Positions 45,279-58,200 of a stretch of DNA of 64,000 nt are shown here, in pieces. Within the stretch, counting starts at the first letter, position 1. Each line of letters starts with the position of its first letter. Both the position numbers and the translations under genes were made by a program. This DNA is from Azorinus chamasolen (Eukaryota > Mollusca > Bivalvia > Cardiida > Solecurtidae). The stretch lies in contig OY755243.1 of the NCBI GenBank assembly GCA_963576725.1, positions 74,670,106-74,734,105 on the forward strand, given 5' to 3'. Below the pieces are notes generated by a model. It ran no database searches. It was not told the origin of the DNA and saw only the letters and a program-made list of their open reading frames with translations.

Positions 45279-46291
45279 AAAAGTAGAACTACCACTAAAG
45301 GTGATGAATACCCCCACTAGCACATTTGACACAGAGATGGGGGTTATAGAAATAAATCACTACAATATCTGCTACAGGTTAGAAAAACACTCCGGAAAAC
45401 CTGAAATTTCCTAAAAATGTCTAAGTCAAAATGCTGTAATTCCTTTAAAATCATAGTAGTGTAACACAATTCAAACTTGATTTGTAGCTCATTATTATAA
45501 AGCTACATACCAAATATCACATCAATATCTGCAAGGATTTAGAAATAAAAACAAAAAAACTCCGGAAAACCTGAATTTCCAGAAAATTTCTAAGTAAAAT
45601 CACTGTATTTCCGTAAAAAATCAATAAAGCGTAACGAAATTCAAACTTGATCTGTAACTCATTATAATAAAGCCACATACATGTACCAAATATCACTGCA
45701 ATATCTGCACAGGTTTAGAAAAAAACTCCGGAAATCCAGAATTTCCGGAAACTTTCTAAGTAAAATCACTGTATTTCCGTAAAAATCAATGAAGCGTAAC
45801 GAAATTCAAACTTGATCTGTAACTCATTATAGTAAAGTCACATACCAACTATCACTTCAATACCTGTAAAGGTGGAGAAAACAAAACTCCGGAAAACCTG
45901 AATTTCCGGAACATTTCTAAGTAAAATCACTGTATTTCCGTGAAATATCAATGAAGCGTAACGAAATTCAAAATTGATCTGTAACTCATTACATGTAAAA
46001 TAAAGCCACATACCAAATATCACTTCAATATCTGTAAAGGTTTAGAAAAAAACTCCGGAAAACTGAAAAATAACAAAGGGCAACAACTCCAAAAATACTG
46101 AAGACAGATTTACAAACCTTGTGCACTACACTTGCGGTCAATGTGATCTATGTATATATGAAGTTTGAAGTCAATAGCTTTTATACTTTGGAAGATATGA
46201 TCCGGACGGACGGACGAACAGACGGACGGACATGATGACTCCAGTATACCCCCTAAAAACTACAACTTCGTTTGTAGGGGTATAATAAATC
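45279..46291 (+). mobile_element. Pearl-type element, second family, inserted in a MITE
   Basis: About five tandem cores of 155-185 bp (CTCCGGAAAACCTGAATTTC, AAAATCACTGTATTTCCG, GTAACTCATTAT), then ACGG/GACGG microsatellite (46201-46232) and a right end CTACAACTTCGTTTGTAGG. Its host MITE continues on both sides (about 45140-45278 and 46292-46352). Unrelated in sequence to the element at 17690. Confidence 0.7.
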
Positions 46292-46352
46292 TAATTAGTA
46301 TTCCTAACGTCATTATTTATTTCTTACATAATATTCATGAAGGAAAGGGTTA

Positions 46353-46825
46353 AGGTAACTCTATGAGAATCTTTAGCAAGAATACCATTGACGCATCTGT
46401 TCCAAATAGCCAAATGACAACAAACACTGATACAAACCTGTTTTCAGAAATATTGATTCCATTTACATGGAATGAACGTAAATGATTTTGTATCGTATAC
46501 ATGTACCAATCGCACACAAGTCCGAGATTAAAAAAATTCAGAGTTTGAGCCTGAACTCATTATTAACTTTCTGATTGATAAGATTTTATATTAACTCACA
46601 ATATGTCCATATTGTAGACCAGATTGGAGAGTATGAGCTCAGCCACGAGCAAAAACGTTTTATAACTTTTAGACCAGACATCGGTCTTGGACAATAATGC
46701 CCCAATATTGTCACTTGATTCCCCTATCCTGACCTGAATGCTTGTTCTTAACTGAAAATGCCAAGTAATAAGACAAGTGTGTTTTGTATAATATTCAAAC
46801 AGTGTAGACCTAGAACAGTGTTAGG
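46353..46825. other. Gene-free stretch
   Basis: No gene. The last 60 bp start a 334-bp tandem duplication (46766 onwards). Confidence 0.5.
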
Positions 46826-47074
46826 TTAACCCTTTCCCTCATGTAAGCGCATTTTGGCGCATCTGCAAACAGAGTAGACCCAGATCAGACGGCTCCTATA
46901 GGAGCCGTCTGATCAAGGTCTGCTCTGTTTGCTTATGGTGTACTAGAGATCTGATTCTACAGCTTCTGCATGTGCCGAAATGTCCTATGTTCATATGTCA
47001 TTATAAAAAATAATCTTATTAATATTCATGACGTCATTATTTCCTACATGAATATTAATTAGGGTAAGGGTTAA
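46826..47074. mobile_element. TTAA hairpin MITE, complete
   Basis: TTAACCCTTTCCCTCATG to GGTAAGGGTTAA; perfect palindrome GACGGCTCCTATAGGAGCCG within GCAAACAGAGTAGACCC stems. Best reference copy of its family in this window. Confidence 0.85.
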
Positions 47075-47165
47075 AAGCACGAGAATTAGTCTTGCTATGT
47101 AATAAGACAAATGTGTTTTGTATAATTTTCAAACAGTGTAGACCTAGAGCAGTGTTATGTTACAT

Positions 47166-47407
47166 GTAACCCTTTCCCTTATGTAAACGCATTTTGACGC
47201 ATCTGCAAACAGAGTAGACCCAGACCAGACGGCTCCTATATGAACCGTCTGATCAGGGTCTGCTCTCTTTGCTTATGGTGTAATATAGATCTGATTCTAC
47301 AGCTTCTGCCTGTGCCGAAATGTCCTGTGTTCAAATGCTACTATAAAACAATAATCTTATTAATACTCGTGACGTCATCATTACCTATTCATCAGGGAAA
47401 GGGTTAA
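47166..47407. mobile_element. TTAA hairpin MITE, tandem copy
   Basis: Second copy of 46826-47074 together with its left flank, offset 334 bp; left terminus altered to TGTAACCC. Confidence 0.8.
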
Positions 47408-47835
47408 TTAACGTCTGTGGTGAATGAATAAGTGTGTGAAATATGAGGAGCATTGTAGGTATCCTAAAAGTTGTACCCATGAACAGATTTAGACTATTGT
47501 TGCAATTAGTTTGGATCCAGATCATAAACACATAATTTATGAGACATCCAGAATCCTGAGACATTTACAAATGAATAAATATGTCTTGACCATAAGTTGT
47601 CTCTAAATTCAGCTATCACTTTAAAGGAAGATTTCTCTTAAGCATTGTTGTAGAAGTATGAAGTCTGACAACATAACATGCAAAGGGAGATGTTGGTATT
47701 AAATATGCTTCAGATGACACATAAAGTAGATAAAACAAAGAGGACAATTATTCTGCACGTGATCTGTAAACACTAATCCTATACATGTAACGTGTCTTTA
47801 TATAGCACAATATGGTTTCTTTTCAACAAACAGTA
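47408..47835. other. Gene-free stretch
   Basis: Nothing recognised. Confidence 0.4.
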
Positions 47836-49245
47836 GGCCGATACCAGCCTTTATCTTATAGTTAAACACGCTAACATCTCTGCCGAAATTCTCAACAACG
47901 ACATCAAAACAATAACTGATTGGGCAAAACCATGGCTGGTCCCTTTCAACCCTAATTAAACAGAATCTCTTCTTATCTCACGGAAATACAAAGGCATCCG
48001 CCAGCCTTCTCTATAAATGTTGAATCACGATATATCTGGGTCCAATCTTATAAAGTTTTTAGTTGAATCTGAGTTCGTTCTCAAGCTTTCGAATGGTCAG
48101 ATTTGAGTTCTCAAGAGGCTCAAATCTGACCAATCAAAAACTTGAGAACGAACTCAGACACAACCAAAAGTTTTATAAGCATGGATAGTGAAGTTCAGCT
48201 TCACAGACATTTAGGCGTTCTTCTTTCAAACAATGGGAGCTGGCACTCTCACATCGAATACATAAAATCGAAAGCATGGCCACGTATAAATATTATGCGC
48301 AAATTAAAATTTGTTCTTGACAGGTAATCGCTAGAAAAATTGTATAATTATTTGTTTTATTAGACCAGTTCTTGAATATGCCGATGTCACGTGGGATAAC
48401 TGCACACTCTTCCAAACAGAAGAACTTGAACAAATTCAACAAAAAGCAGCTAGAATTGTGACAGGAACTACTAAACTTATATCATTACAAGAATTATATA
48501 CTGAAACTGGATGGGCGTCTCTCAAGTCTAGACGGCAAACACACAAGTTGGTTCTGTTTATAAAATTGTCCATCAGCTTACTCCAACATATTTGTCATCG
48601 TTGATTCCATCACAAGTCAGGGGATTCTCACAATACCGTTTACGAAATTCTAATAATCTCTGAATCCCTTTCTCTCGAACTAAACTCTATGCTGAGTCAT
48701 TTCTTCCCTCTGTAATAAACATGCGGTACTCTTTGCCTGAAGATATCAAAAACTCTAGATCCTTAAAAAGCTTCAAACATTCACTTAACCATTGCAAAAT
48801 GTCTAAGTCACCTTCATTTTACAACTGTAGAAGTCGGAAAGGATAGGTGTTACACACCCGCTTGCGGTTCGCATAACCTTGTGTTGTTCCAGAAAAAACT
48901 AGTAGATTCTCCTCTTTGTCTTTGCGGTAGTATCGAAAGTACTGAACATTATCTGCTTTCATGTCCGCTGTACAACGAATTTTGGGTTGATCTGTTTAAT
49001 AGCATCAGGCCTTTTTGTAGACCAGACTCTAAAACAATGTTATTCGGAGATCTTAGACTTTCATTAGAAATGAATATTCAAATCTTTACTGCAGTTCAGA
49101 GATGCATTTTAAAAACAAAAAGGTCCATGCCTTATTTCAATGGCTGTTATGAATCAAAACGTCGAGTTTACTTATATAGATCTGTATCTACTCAGCTGGG
49201 CAATGTGACTCTTTATTGACAAATTGTTTGTATGCGCCAAAGAGT
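47836..49245 (+). pseudogene. Decayed non-LTR retrotransposon: RT C-terminal half and downstream region
   Basis: Broken frames read DTSLYLIVKHANISAEIL, TDWAKPWLVPFNP, stop, TESLLISRKYKG (47840-47995); then HRHLGVLLSNNGSW (48200 on), FIRPVLEYADVTWDNC and QQKAARIVTGTTKL (48360-48480); then SPLCLCGSIESTEHYLLSC at about 48905-48970. This is the order found from the RT YADD region to the cysteine motif of LINE ORF2. Stops, frameshifts and an inserted foldback element (48036-48186) make it dead. The RT catalytic part is missing at the left. Confidence 0.75.
48036..48186. mobile_element. Foldback element inserted in the LINE pseudogene
   Basis: CTGGGTCCAATCTTATAAAG to CTTTTATAAGCATGGAT-like end, inner arms GGTCAGATTTGAG and CTCAAATCTGACC; same family as 8388-8566. 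LINE coding similarity resumes just after it (HRHLGV). Confidence 0.7.
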
Positions 49246-50193
49246 TTCAACATATACACTTGTATTTCAGCATTCCATTATATCTTGAAAAGTTTGTAAT
49301 TTTTATGAACAACTGCTTTTGTGAAGCATTATATGCCCAGGTAAGGAATTTAATAAGCTCTTAGCTTTCATTCCAATCCTTCTTAGAATTTGTGTAAATT
49401 GATGCATGTTGTATATTCCAGTAACAAAATATGTTTAAACAAAACAATAGGCCTGTTTTAGTGGTCATTCATTTATTGAGTATTCAACATATACACTTGT
49501 ATTTCAGCATTCCATTATATCTTGAAAAGTTTGTAATTTTTATGAACAACTGCTTTTGTGAAGCATTATATGCATAGGAAAGGAATTTAATAAGCTCTTA
49601 GCTTTCATTCCAATCCTTCTTAGAATTTGTGTAAATTGATGCATGTTGTATATTCCAGTAATAAAATATGTTTAAATCAAACAATAGGCCTGTTTAAGTG
49701 GCCATTCATTTATTGAGTATTCAACATATACACTTGTATTTCAGCATTCCATTATATCTTGAAAAGTTTGTAATTTTTATGAACAACTGCTTTTGTGAAG
49801 CATTATATGCCTAGGAAATGAATTTAATAAGCTCTTAGCTTTTATTCCAATCCTTCTTAGAATTTGTGTAAATTGATGCATGTTGTATATTCCAGTAATA
49901 AAATATGTTTAAACCAAACAATAGGCCTGTTTAAGTGGCCATTCATTTATTGAGTATTCAACATATACACTTGTATTTCAGCATTCCATTATATCTTGAA
50001 AAGTTTGTAATTGTTAGGAGCAACTGCTTTTGTGAAGCATTATATGCCTAGGAAAGGAATTTAATAAGCTCTTAGCTTTCATTCCAATCCTTCTTAGAAT
50101 TTGTGTAAATTGATGCATGTTGTATATTCCAGTAATAAACTATGTTTAAACCAAACAATAGGCCTGTTTTAGTGGCCATTCATTTATTGAGTA
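49246..50193. repeat. Tandem repeat, 237 bp x 4
   Basis: Units begin TTCAACATATACACTTG at 49246, 49483, 49720 and 49957 and end TTCATTTATTGAGTA. Only scattered substitutions separate them. The array begins 26 nt after the LINE frame ends, so it may be an expanded 3' UTR of that element. Confidence 0.92.
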
Positions 50194-50204
50194 TAGGATT
50201 CTTC

Positions 50205-50300
50205 AAAAACAGGTGGTTTCTCAATGCAGGGCAACAATAATGCAGAAAGCTCCTATAGGAGCTTTCTGCATTATTTTCGACTTGTATTAAGCTACCCATA
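50205..50300. repeat. Near-perfect palindrome with GCTCCTATAGGAGC apex
   Basis: ACAGGTGGTTTCTCAATGCAG arm pairs with CTTGTATTAAGCTACC; core AATGCAGAAAGCTCC and its complement. Same type as 9930-10023. Confidence 0.65.
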
Positions 50301-50336
50301 ATTCGATCCATAATTAGACATCTTTTTGATTGCTGC

Positions 50337-50566
50337 TTAACCATTTCCTCCATATATACGCATTTCTACTCCTCTGTAATAGTCACTTCTTGAAACCATT
50401 GTGATAAATAGAGCATTTGCTCCATATGAGCAAATGCTGTATTTATCACAATGGTTTCAATACTACACAATTCTAACAATTTCCTTTTCTTTAGTGAATG
50501 CTCCTTTTCGGTAGATTCATTAAAAGAGATTGGGTCTAAAACATAGCATATGCAGGAAAAGGTTAA
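50337..50566. mobile_element. TTAA hairpin MITE, GAAACCATTGTGATAAATAG stem family
   Basis: TTAACCATTTCCTCCATA to GGAAAAGGTTAA; apex ATTTGCTCCATATGAGCAAAT. Confidence 0.8.
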
Positions 50567-51036
50567 GACAGGTTTTAATGTATACATTTATTTACGCTGT
50601 CAGGAAACAGCAATGCGATGTTCCTTTAATATGTCGAACATAAAATAAGGATGCCCGTGTTTATGTCACGCAATTATTAGTTTTTAATTATTCCCACAGG
50701 GACATTGCATTAGCCGTAACGTTTGAAAAACCTACACATTACGCCCGCCGTTGTATTGTTTGACGTTTTTTTTATAAATAACTTATAACTCAAACTTTTC
50801 ATAACAGATCGTATATCTGTAAATTATGTATTTCAGAGGACATCATGTCGTGCATAAAAACTCTGGTGGCAATTCTAACTACCTTTAGTTGCTAAAAGTA
50901 TTGATGTTAATGGTACATGTATAATTATATTACCATTTAGCGAATTTTGGATATCACTTGCAAAAGGATTGGAACCAGATGAGATACGGAATAACTCGAT
51001 GTTCGTGAAGAGGATCCAAACCGCTGACACTAGTAC
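50567..51036. other. Gene-free stretch upstream of gene C
   Basis: No gene recognised; remnant of a GGAACCAGATGAGATAC hairpin near 50968-51020. Confidence 0.45.
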
Positions 51037-51164
51037 TACAGTAAAAACACTCTATAACGGCTACTAAAGTGTGTTAATTAGTTGGCATTTAGGGCAGATG
51101 GCAGTTGCCTTTAACACAAAATACTTGATGTAATTTAATGGCCGTTATAGAGGTTTTACTCTAT
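51037..51164. mobile_element. TA-flanked pogo-like MITE, internally deleted
   Basis: TACAGTAAAAACACTC to GAGGTTTTACTCTA; 128 bp because the central hairpin is missing. Confidence 0.7.
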
Positions 51165-51293
51165 ATTACATTACAGAAAAAAGGAAATGTAAATGGTTTC
51201 CATTTACGACGCATATCAAGTTTTATGTTGGTGCATTTTTAGGTCTGATATCCAACAGAAAACTATTGCCATGATTCTGATGTGCAGTTTACT

Positions 51294-51534
51294 ATAACCA
51301 TTTACTGCATAGATACGATTTTCAAGGCTTTTGCCAACAGAGAAGAACCAAATCAGACGGCGCCTATAGGAGCCATCTGAGCAGAGTCTGCTGTTTGCTT
51401 ATGAAATTATGCATATCTGATTATTTTGTTTCTGAAATGGTCAAAACTTCCTATATCCTGTTAAAAACGATCAACTAATTAATATTCATGATGCCATCAT
51501 ATCTTGCATAAATATTCATGAAGTAAAGGGTTAC
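51294..51534. mobile_element. TTAA-type hairpin MITE, eroded ends
   Basis: TAACCATTTACTGCATAG to GAAGTAAAGGGTTA; apex GGCGCCTATAGGAGCC. Confidence 0.68.
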
Positions 51535-51673
51535 ATTGATCGCCGTTATTTTACAAGACAATGAAACAAACCCTGATTTAAATGACATTGGAGTTCGTTG
51601 ATGTATAATTGGATGATAAATGTTACTTAGGACATGAGAATGTTTGTCTGACAATTGACAAGTACTAGTCGAG

Positions 51674-51815
51674 TTAACCCATTAACACATAGGCTGTTTT
51701 AGACCCAACCTCTTTGGATAAATCTACTGAAAAGGAACATTTACTGGAGAAAATGGCTTAGAACTGTGTAGTTTTGAAACTAAAATAGCATTTGCTCCTC
51801 TATGAGGGACTAGGT
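51674..51815. mobile_element. Truncated TTAA hairpin MITE in the gene C promoter region
   Basis: TTAACCCATTAACACATAGGC start, ATTTGCTCCTCTATGAGG apex, right half missing. It ends about 110 nt before the gene C start codon. Confidence 0.6.
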
Positions 51816-51927
51816 TACGGTTCTGTGCATTTGATGCTGTTTCAATTAATTTTGTAAATTGTTTTGGTTTTCACTTCCATTTCTCAAGATCCTGTTTGTA
51901 CTTTGTTAAATCAAGTACCTGTTATCA

Positions 51928-52245
51928 ATGGCCATTTTTACAAGACTTTGGATTATCAGTAGTTTCCTTATGGACATTACACTTGCTCAGAATTGTCACA
52001 AATTTAGCCTCAATCGTGAACATTCCGGGAGGAGACTGGTTGGACATACATCACAAATCCGGGTGGATGTGTCACTTTCCAAATGTGTAGTTGAATGCTA
52101 CCTAGAAACAGGATGTGCCTCGTTCAACTATCAACAATCCGAAAAATATTGTGAGCTAAATGCTGGTCTTATAACATCTGCCGGTACAAGTGACGTTCTG
52201 ATAGATCCAACTTTTCTCCATTCGGATTTATCGGCCTGGCCAAAG
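51928..52245 (+). CDS. Gene C exon 1: signal peptide and PAN/Apple domain
   Basis: 106 codons, donor GTAATA, phase 0. Keeps FSLNRE, VECYL, ASFNYQ and CELNAG blocks and all five PAN cysteines, with 38 of 106 residues changed against gene A. Confidence 0.85.
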
Positions 52246-55200
52246 GTAATATAAAACACCATCACTATTTCTTAAGCAAAATAAGATTAGCCTAAATTTA
52301 ATCGGAGTTTCATTTTAGAATTGGCTTAAGTGCCTGTGTGGCGGCCGTAAAAAAGTCGCCCCGTACTTCATTCTCAGTGTTATTATATTTTCTGGTCCTT
52401 CGGGATAATGCCAAAGTCAACAAGCTGCTGATAAAGTTGACAATTGATTTCTACTCAGAGAAAATTGAATCATGCCAGGCAGACTCAAAAAGTCTTTTCA
52501 AAGTCACTAAGCATCTGCTAGGTTCAACTAATGATATCGCATTGCCTAAGAATTCATCCTCGAAACAACTTGCACAAGACTTCAGTGACTTTTTCGTTGA
52601 AAAGGTGGACAAAATACGGGCAGATATTTCATCAGGCACTGTATCCAGTGTGCCGAATACCACTGAGATGCAGCATTCAACAAACTGTTTAGAAACGTTT
52701 GATGCAGCTACAGTGGAAGAAGTAGAACAGATCATTAAGGCATCCCCCTGTAAGTCTTGCGAACTGGATCCAATACCTACATGGCTGCTAAAGGGATGCC
52801 TTGATGAACTCCTACCGATTTTGACAAACATTATTAACTCCTCTTTAGAAACCTGATCTCGATTCAAATGACCTTAAAAATTATAGGCCTGTATCAAATC
52901 TGCCATTTGTCTCCAAAGTATTAGAAAAAGTGGTTGACACACGCATTGAGTCCCATCTGACCTCAAACAATCTACACGAGCAGCATCAGTCAGCATACCG
53001 AAAGCATCATTCAACAGAGACTGCTCTTCTGAAAGTTCAAAACGATATCCTTCAATCCCTAGATAGAAACGAAATTACAATTCTGGTGATGCTTGACTTA
53101 TCGGCTGGATTTGATACTATCGATCACGGAACGTTGCTGAAACGCTTGGAAAGAGACTTCGGAATCATTGGGAAATCTCTTGAGTGGATGACCTCCTATC
53201 TAAATGACCGCTATCAAATAGTGTCAATAGATGGGGAATTGTCCACTCCAGTTAACATGAGATATAGCGTGCCACAGGGATCGGTCCTAGGACCAAAGCA
53301 CAACATCATGTACACAAAACCTGTCGGCTCAATCTGCAAAACCCATGGGCTCAACCACCATTTTTATGCCGATGACTCACAATTATACCTATCATTTAAG
53401 CCCAAGGACATTTCCTGTCAACAGGCAGCTTTATCACGTGTTGAGAACTGTCTCAAGGAGCTAGTGTCTTGGATGCACCAGAACATTCTGAAGCTCAATA
53501 CTGACAAAACTGAGGTCATACTGGTTCATACTAAAAACACAGAAGTACCTGAAGAGATTCATGTGCAAGTAGGACCCTCTGAAATCAAGCCATCTTTGTG
53601 TATAAAGAATCTCGGCGCATGGCTCGATTCACAAATGGATATGACATCACACATCAATTCCGTGTGCAGGTCTAGTTATGCACAGCTCCGACGAATAGGT
53701 CATATAAGAAAGTACCTCTCACCTGCTGCTGCATGGAATTCCAAACAAAACACTGCGGAAGCTTCAAAGAGTGCAAAACACAGCAGCCCGCATCATAACA
53801 AGGACTTCTCGATATAATCATATCACGCCGGTTTTGAAGGAACTTCGCTGGCTTCCGGTTCAGCATCGGATTGAATTCAAAATTCTGACACTTACGTATA
53901 AAGACATGCACAATGAATCCGCCAAGTACATTGTCGACATGCTTGACGTGTACAGGCCCCGCAGAGAATTAAGATCAGCAAGTAGTTCTTTGTCGTTGGT
54001 TGTACCAAAATGTCGTAAGGTAAAATACGGTGATAGAAGTTTCATGCATGCAGTTCCCAAACTCTGGAATGCTCTTCCATCAGGCATTAGAGATGCAAGC
54101 TCACTGGCATGTTTCAAAAAATCTCTCGTCGATTATCACTGCATTGGCCACATAGTGTTGATCCTGCCACTTCCTTATGACTGTGGACTTTTTAAACCCC
54201 TTTTTTCAAATATAATGCTCCACAAATGTAGAAAAATAGATAAATGAATAACAAAAACCTCATCCATATTTTTTATGGACTTCTAGGAAATCCCCTTGCT
54301 GTTGAACGTGCGGGTATTGTGTCAGCGGGATTCTGCTGTCCAGATGTGGTGGTGTCCGAGGGAGTGCTGTTGTTAAACGGGGCATCCCTATATGCTTGGT
54401 ACCTCTGGTAACTCCAGTTCCAATGCCGGAGGGAGCACCGTAGTGGAACAGGGCATCCATCTACGGTATAATACCGCGCTGGTACATTGGGAGTCTTGCT
54501 GGCATGACTTACTACCCTGCCCTCAACCAGTGCCAGGGATTCCTGTTAAGCTAACCCAGATTCCTTATTTTTGCTTACCAGTGAACTGGGTCGTGTAATA
54601 TATGGGCAGCGGGCAGATTAAGCCTGTACGGTCTAATGCAGCATCGCGTGTCTCAATTAGTCTCGATTTGTCCGATGTGATTCCTTTGCCATTGCAGCCG
54701 GTGGGATATGTTGTAGGAACAGTATACGGGATACCTTCTTTAGCTCTACTTTGGCTGGGCTTTTTGGGTTCCCGTAATAAGACATTTTATTCTGTAATTA
54801 AATTTTGGATATACCCTATTACAACTCTATTAAAATATGATCCGCTGTGTACTCCCTCATTGCCATAGCGGGTCGAATAGTGTTTGACTGGAGGGTCTGC
54901 ATAGTGCGCGTATATAACAGTTGTTTATTTGTATTGTTTAGTTTATATGCATGAACTTCAAATTGATCTGTTCTGTTACCCAATTTTCCGGCAATATGTT
55001 ATGTGTAGTGTTGTATGCCAAAACTAATGTACCCAAGTCTGTTGAGTCTGGGTCAAAATTATGTGACGTACTGGCACTGTGCATAGAATGTTGCATTCAA
55101 GTTTTGTTTTTTTATGATCTGAGTGCGTTGACACAATATAATAGAGCATAATACGTTTTTATTATTATTCTTATCTATATACAAGTATTAAATATATTTT

Positions 55201-58200
55201 ATATTAAATGTTCTATAATTTACGCATTATTGTACATAAAATGTATCTTTGTGAAGCGCTTTTGAACGCACATAACCTGTATGAAAAGAGCGCTATATAA
55301 ATGTGGTATAATAATAATAATTAGTTTTGATGTTATTAGTTTTGAAAATTGAATACTGCTTAAGCCGGTGCTAGGGGGCGTGAGTAGTGTTGCATTTTTA
55401 ATTACTACTCATGAATAGGCTCAATAAAAACCGAGTCTGCAAATTTCTCTTTTTGCATTTCTACTTTTGCTTTCGAAGGATCTCCCATTTTCAGAATATT
55501 TGTATACAGTGATATATAATTCAATACCTTCTGAGTAATTAATGTACATGTTATAAATTGTTATAATCTATAATCACTTTAGTTTGCGTTCACTAGTTAG
55601 CTCTTTCCTATGTCTAATATTTGTTTCCTTACGCGTTGAATCAAATTAGCCTTGAATATGTAATTATAAATTTTAAATTAACCCTTTCCTTCATGTAAAC
55701 GCATATTCTACAAACAAAGTAGACCCAAATCAGACGGACCATATAGGAGCCGCTTTATCTGGGCCTGCTCTTTTTGTCAACGGAATTTGATAGATCTGTT
55801 TCTTTACTTTCTAAAATGTCTACAATGTTCCACCTTCCAAATTTTATTATAGCTATTTTGTACATGGATATTCAGTAGCTATTGAAATTTGAAATAAACA
55901 TAGAGCAGTGAAAGGTTTAACTTGTAGTAGTAAAAAACCGCATTAGATACATATACACTAGGGATTCAAGTACATTGCTTCCAAACACACTAGTCGTGCA
56001 CCAAATAACATGATACAGTTATTACTAAATTATATTTTTTTGTATTTGTCCGACACTTTGGCGGACGTGTTAGATAATTTATCTTACATCTAAATAAGCA
56101 CAGAGTAATGCAGTATGTGCATAATTCTTGCATATTCTTACATGTAGTTATTTCGGGTAATCGCTTACAAAAATATATTATATTTGTTTTAAAAGCAAAT
56201 CGCCGGTAGTTGTGCTGAGAAACCTTGTAAACTGGGACAAAGATGCATGATGAATGCAGGCCAGTATGTCTGCAAATCTACTCCTGCACGTATGTAACGT
56301 TCATATTTTATACCTAGCTTAACCCATTTGTGCCCGCGATCCTATATATGGGATATAGGCATACAGTGTAGACTCTGATAAGACGCCGCATTATGCGACG
56401 TCTGATCAGAGTCTACACTGTTTGCTAATAGGAATTTCAATATAAAACAAAACGAAAATGAAAATTTAGACCAGGCATCACTTAGATAAAAATGGACTAA
56501 TCCAATATATAAGCACAGAATAATCAATTGGGTTCATATGGGTTAAACGCATTGATTCAAAGCATGTAATACCATTTCAAGCGATAATAGAGTAGAACTT
56601 GTCTTAAGCGGCCTTAATGCATTTGTAAGGCAGGTGGTAGCTTAATGATTGTCAAAAGGCCAAAGGCTCAAATCTGACCAATCAAAAACTTGAGAACGAA
56701 CTCAGACTCACCTAAAACGTTTTATAAGCATGGATACAGATCTGATTTTACAATTCCTGTAATGATAAAAAAGATCCCATTGCCTAATATAGTATCATTA
56801 TAAAAATTAAATCAATAAATATTCATGACGTCATTATTTCTTACAGAATATTTATGGAAAAATGGATTAAAATAACCACCTGCCGACTCTCATTAATGTC
56901 TAGTCGTTAAATGACAGAGACAAATGTAGGGTTAATCGCGATAACTTTTGATTTTGGAATTGAATAAGTATAACAATCGCTATGCATTAACATCACAGTC
57001 ATCGTCTTGTCTATGTTGCAAATGTGTTTACAACTTTGTGCTCATGCACTCGTATACAGTTCAAGACCTGTAAGTAAGAAGTTACCCTAGCTGTATTTTA
57101 CGTCATGCAAATAGGTTTGACATTGATGAACTTAACCTAAGACTCATAACGACACCTTTACAGAGTATACCAAGACTGCTCCTATAGGAGTTGCTTGGCA
57201 TAAATGTGTTCGACAGTGAACACACGTGGTTACAATATAGATACTGTTATTGGGCTGTTCGTATGACAACAAATGTTTATATCGACCTTTTTGGTGTATG
57301 TAGTAATGAGTATTGATGTAACACAACTTATATCATGACTATTAAATATTTATATTGCCTATGAACAAAGATTTTTTGGCCATGGCAGACCTCTTTAATT
57401 CTACGGGCAAACACAAGATCTTGATCAGACAGTCTGCTACTGGAACTGTCTGATCTGGATCTACTATAATTGCAAACTCGTAATAAGGTGGATATGTGGA
57501 GTAAAGGGTTACTTAAGCCTAGCATGTTTTTTTCTATTGTATCTTTCCAACAAACAATATAATGTCGGGAATCAAACAGTTTGGCCCCTGTTGAGACGTA
57601 ATGTTAACCCTTCTCTTGCTGAATTTTAAAATACATTTCTCCTTTTTTACCCATGCCCTGTTGCATAATTACATATATCTTCACTGTGTACACGTATTTC
57701 GTTGTGCAATCACTGCTGTGGAGTGCACTGGTTGCACAATCAACTTGTAAATAGTGCAGACCCTGATGAGACAGCTCCTGCAGGAACTGTCTCATCTGGG
57801 TCTTCACTATTTACAGATAGGTATATTGACGTGAATAGCAAGCGAGGGGTTATTTATTTCGGATCCAAAACGTTTGTAAACACGATATCGTACTTACTGT
57901 TGACCCTTACCTGACTAGCGTTTGCAAAGATATTTAATCAGTATAAGGTGACCTTGACGTCATGATTGATACACGGACAGTTATTACTCGATAGCTAGCT
58001 CGAGTCGACAAACAGTAAAATATGTTTGCATCATGGCACAAGCAGTACAATAGTTACAACCTGTTATAATCAAAGAATCATTTATAATGACAAACAATGC
58101 AAGCCCTGATCAAAGGGCACCCTTAAATACAAAATCGTCATATCTCCACCGAACACGATGTTCTAACAACTGTTTAAAATCGTCTTGAGGAGACGGTTCA

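Noticed and set aside
46096..46260. ACGG-rich stretch as a regulatory motif cluster
   Set aside because: It is the microsatellite part of the pearl-type element.
52930..53817. Reverse transcriptase frame as an active element
   Set aside because: Frameshifts on both sides, an internal deletion and a missing endonuclease show that it is dead.
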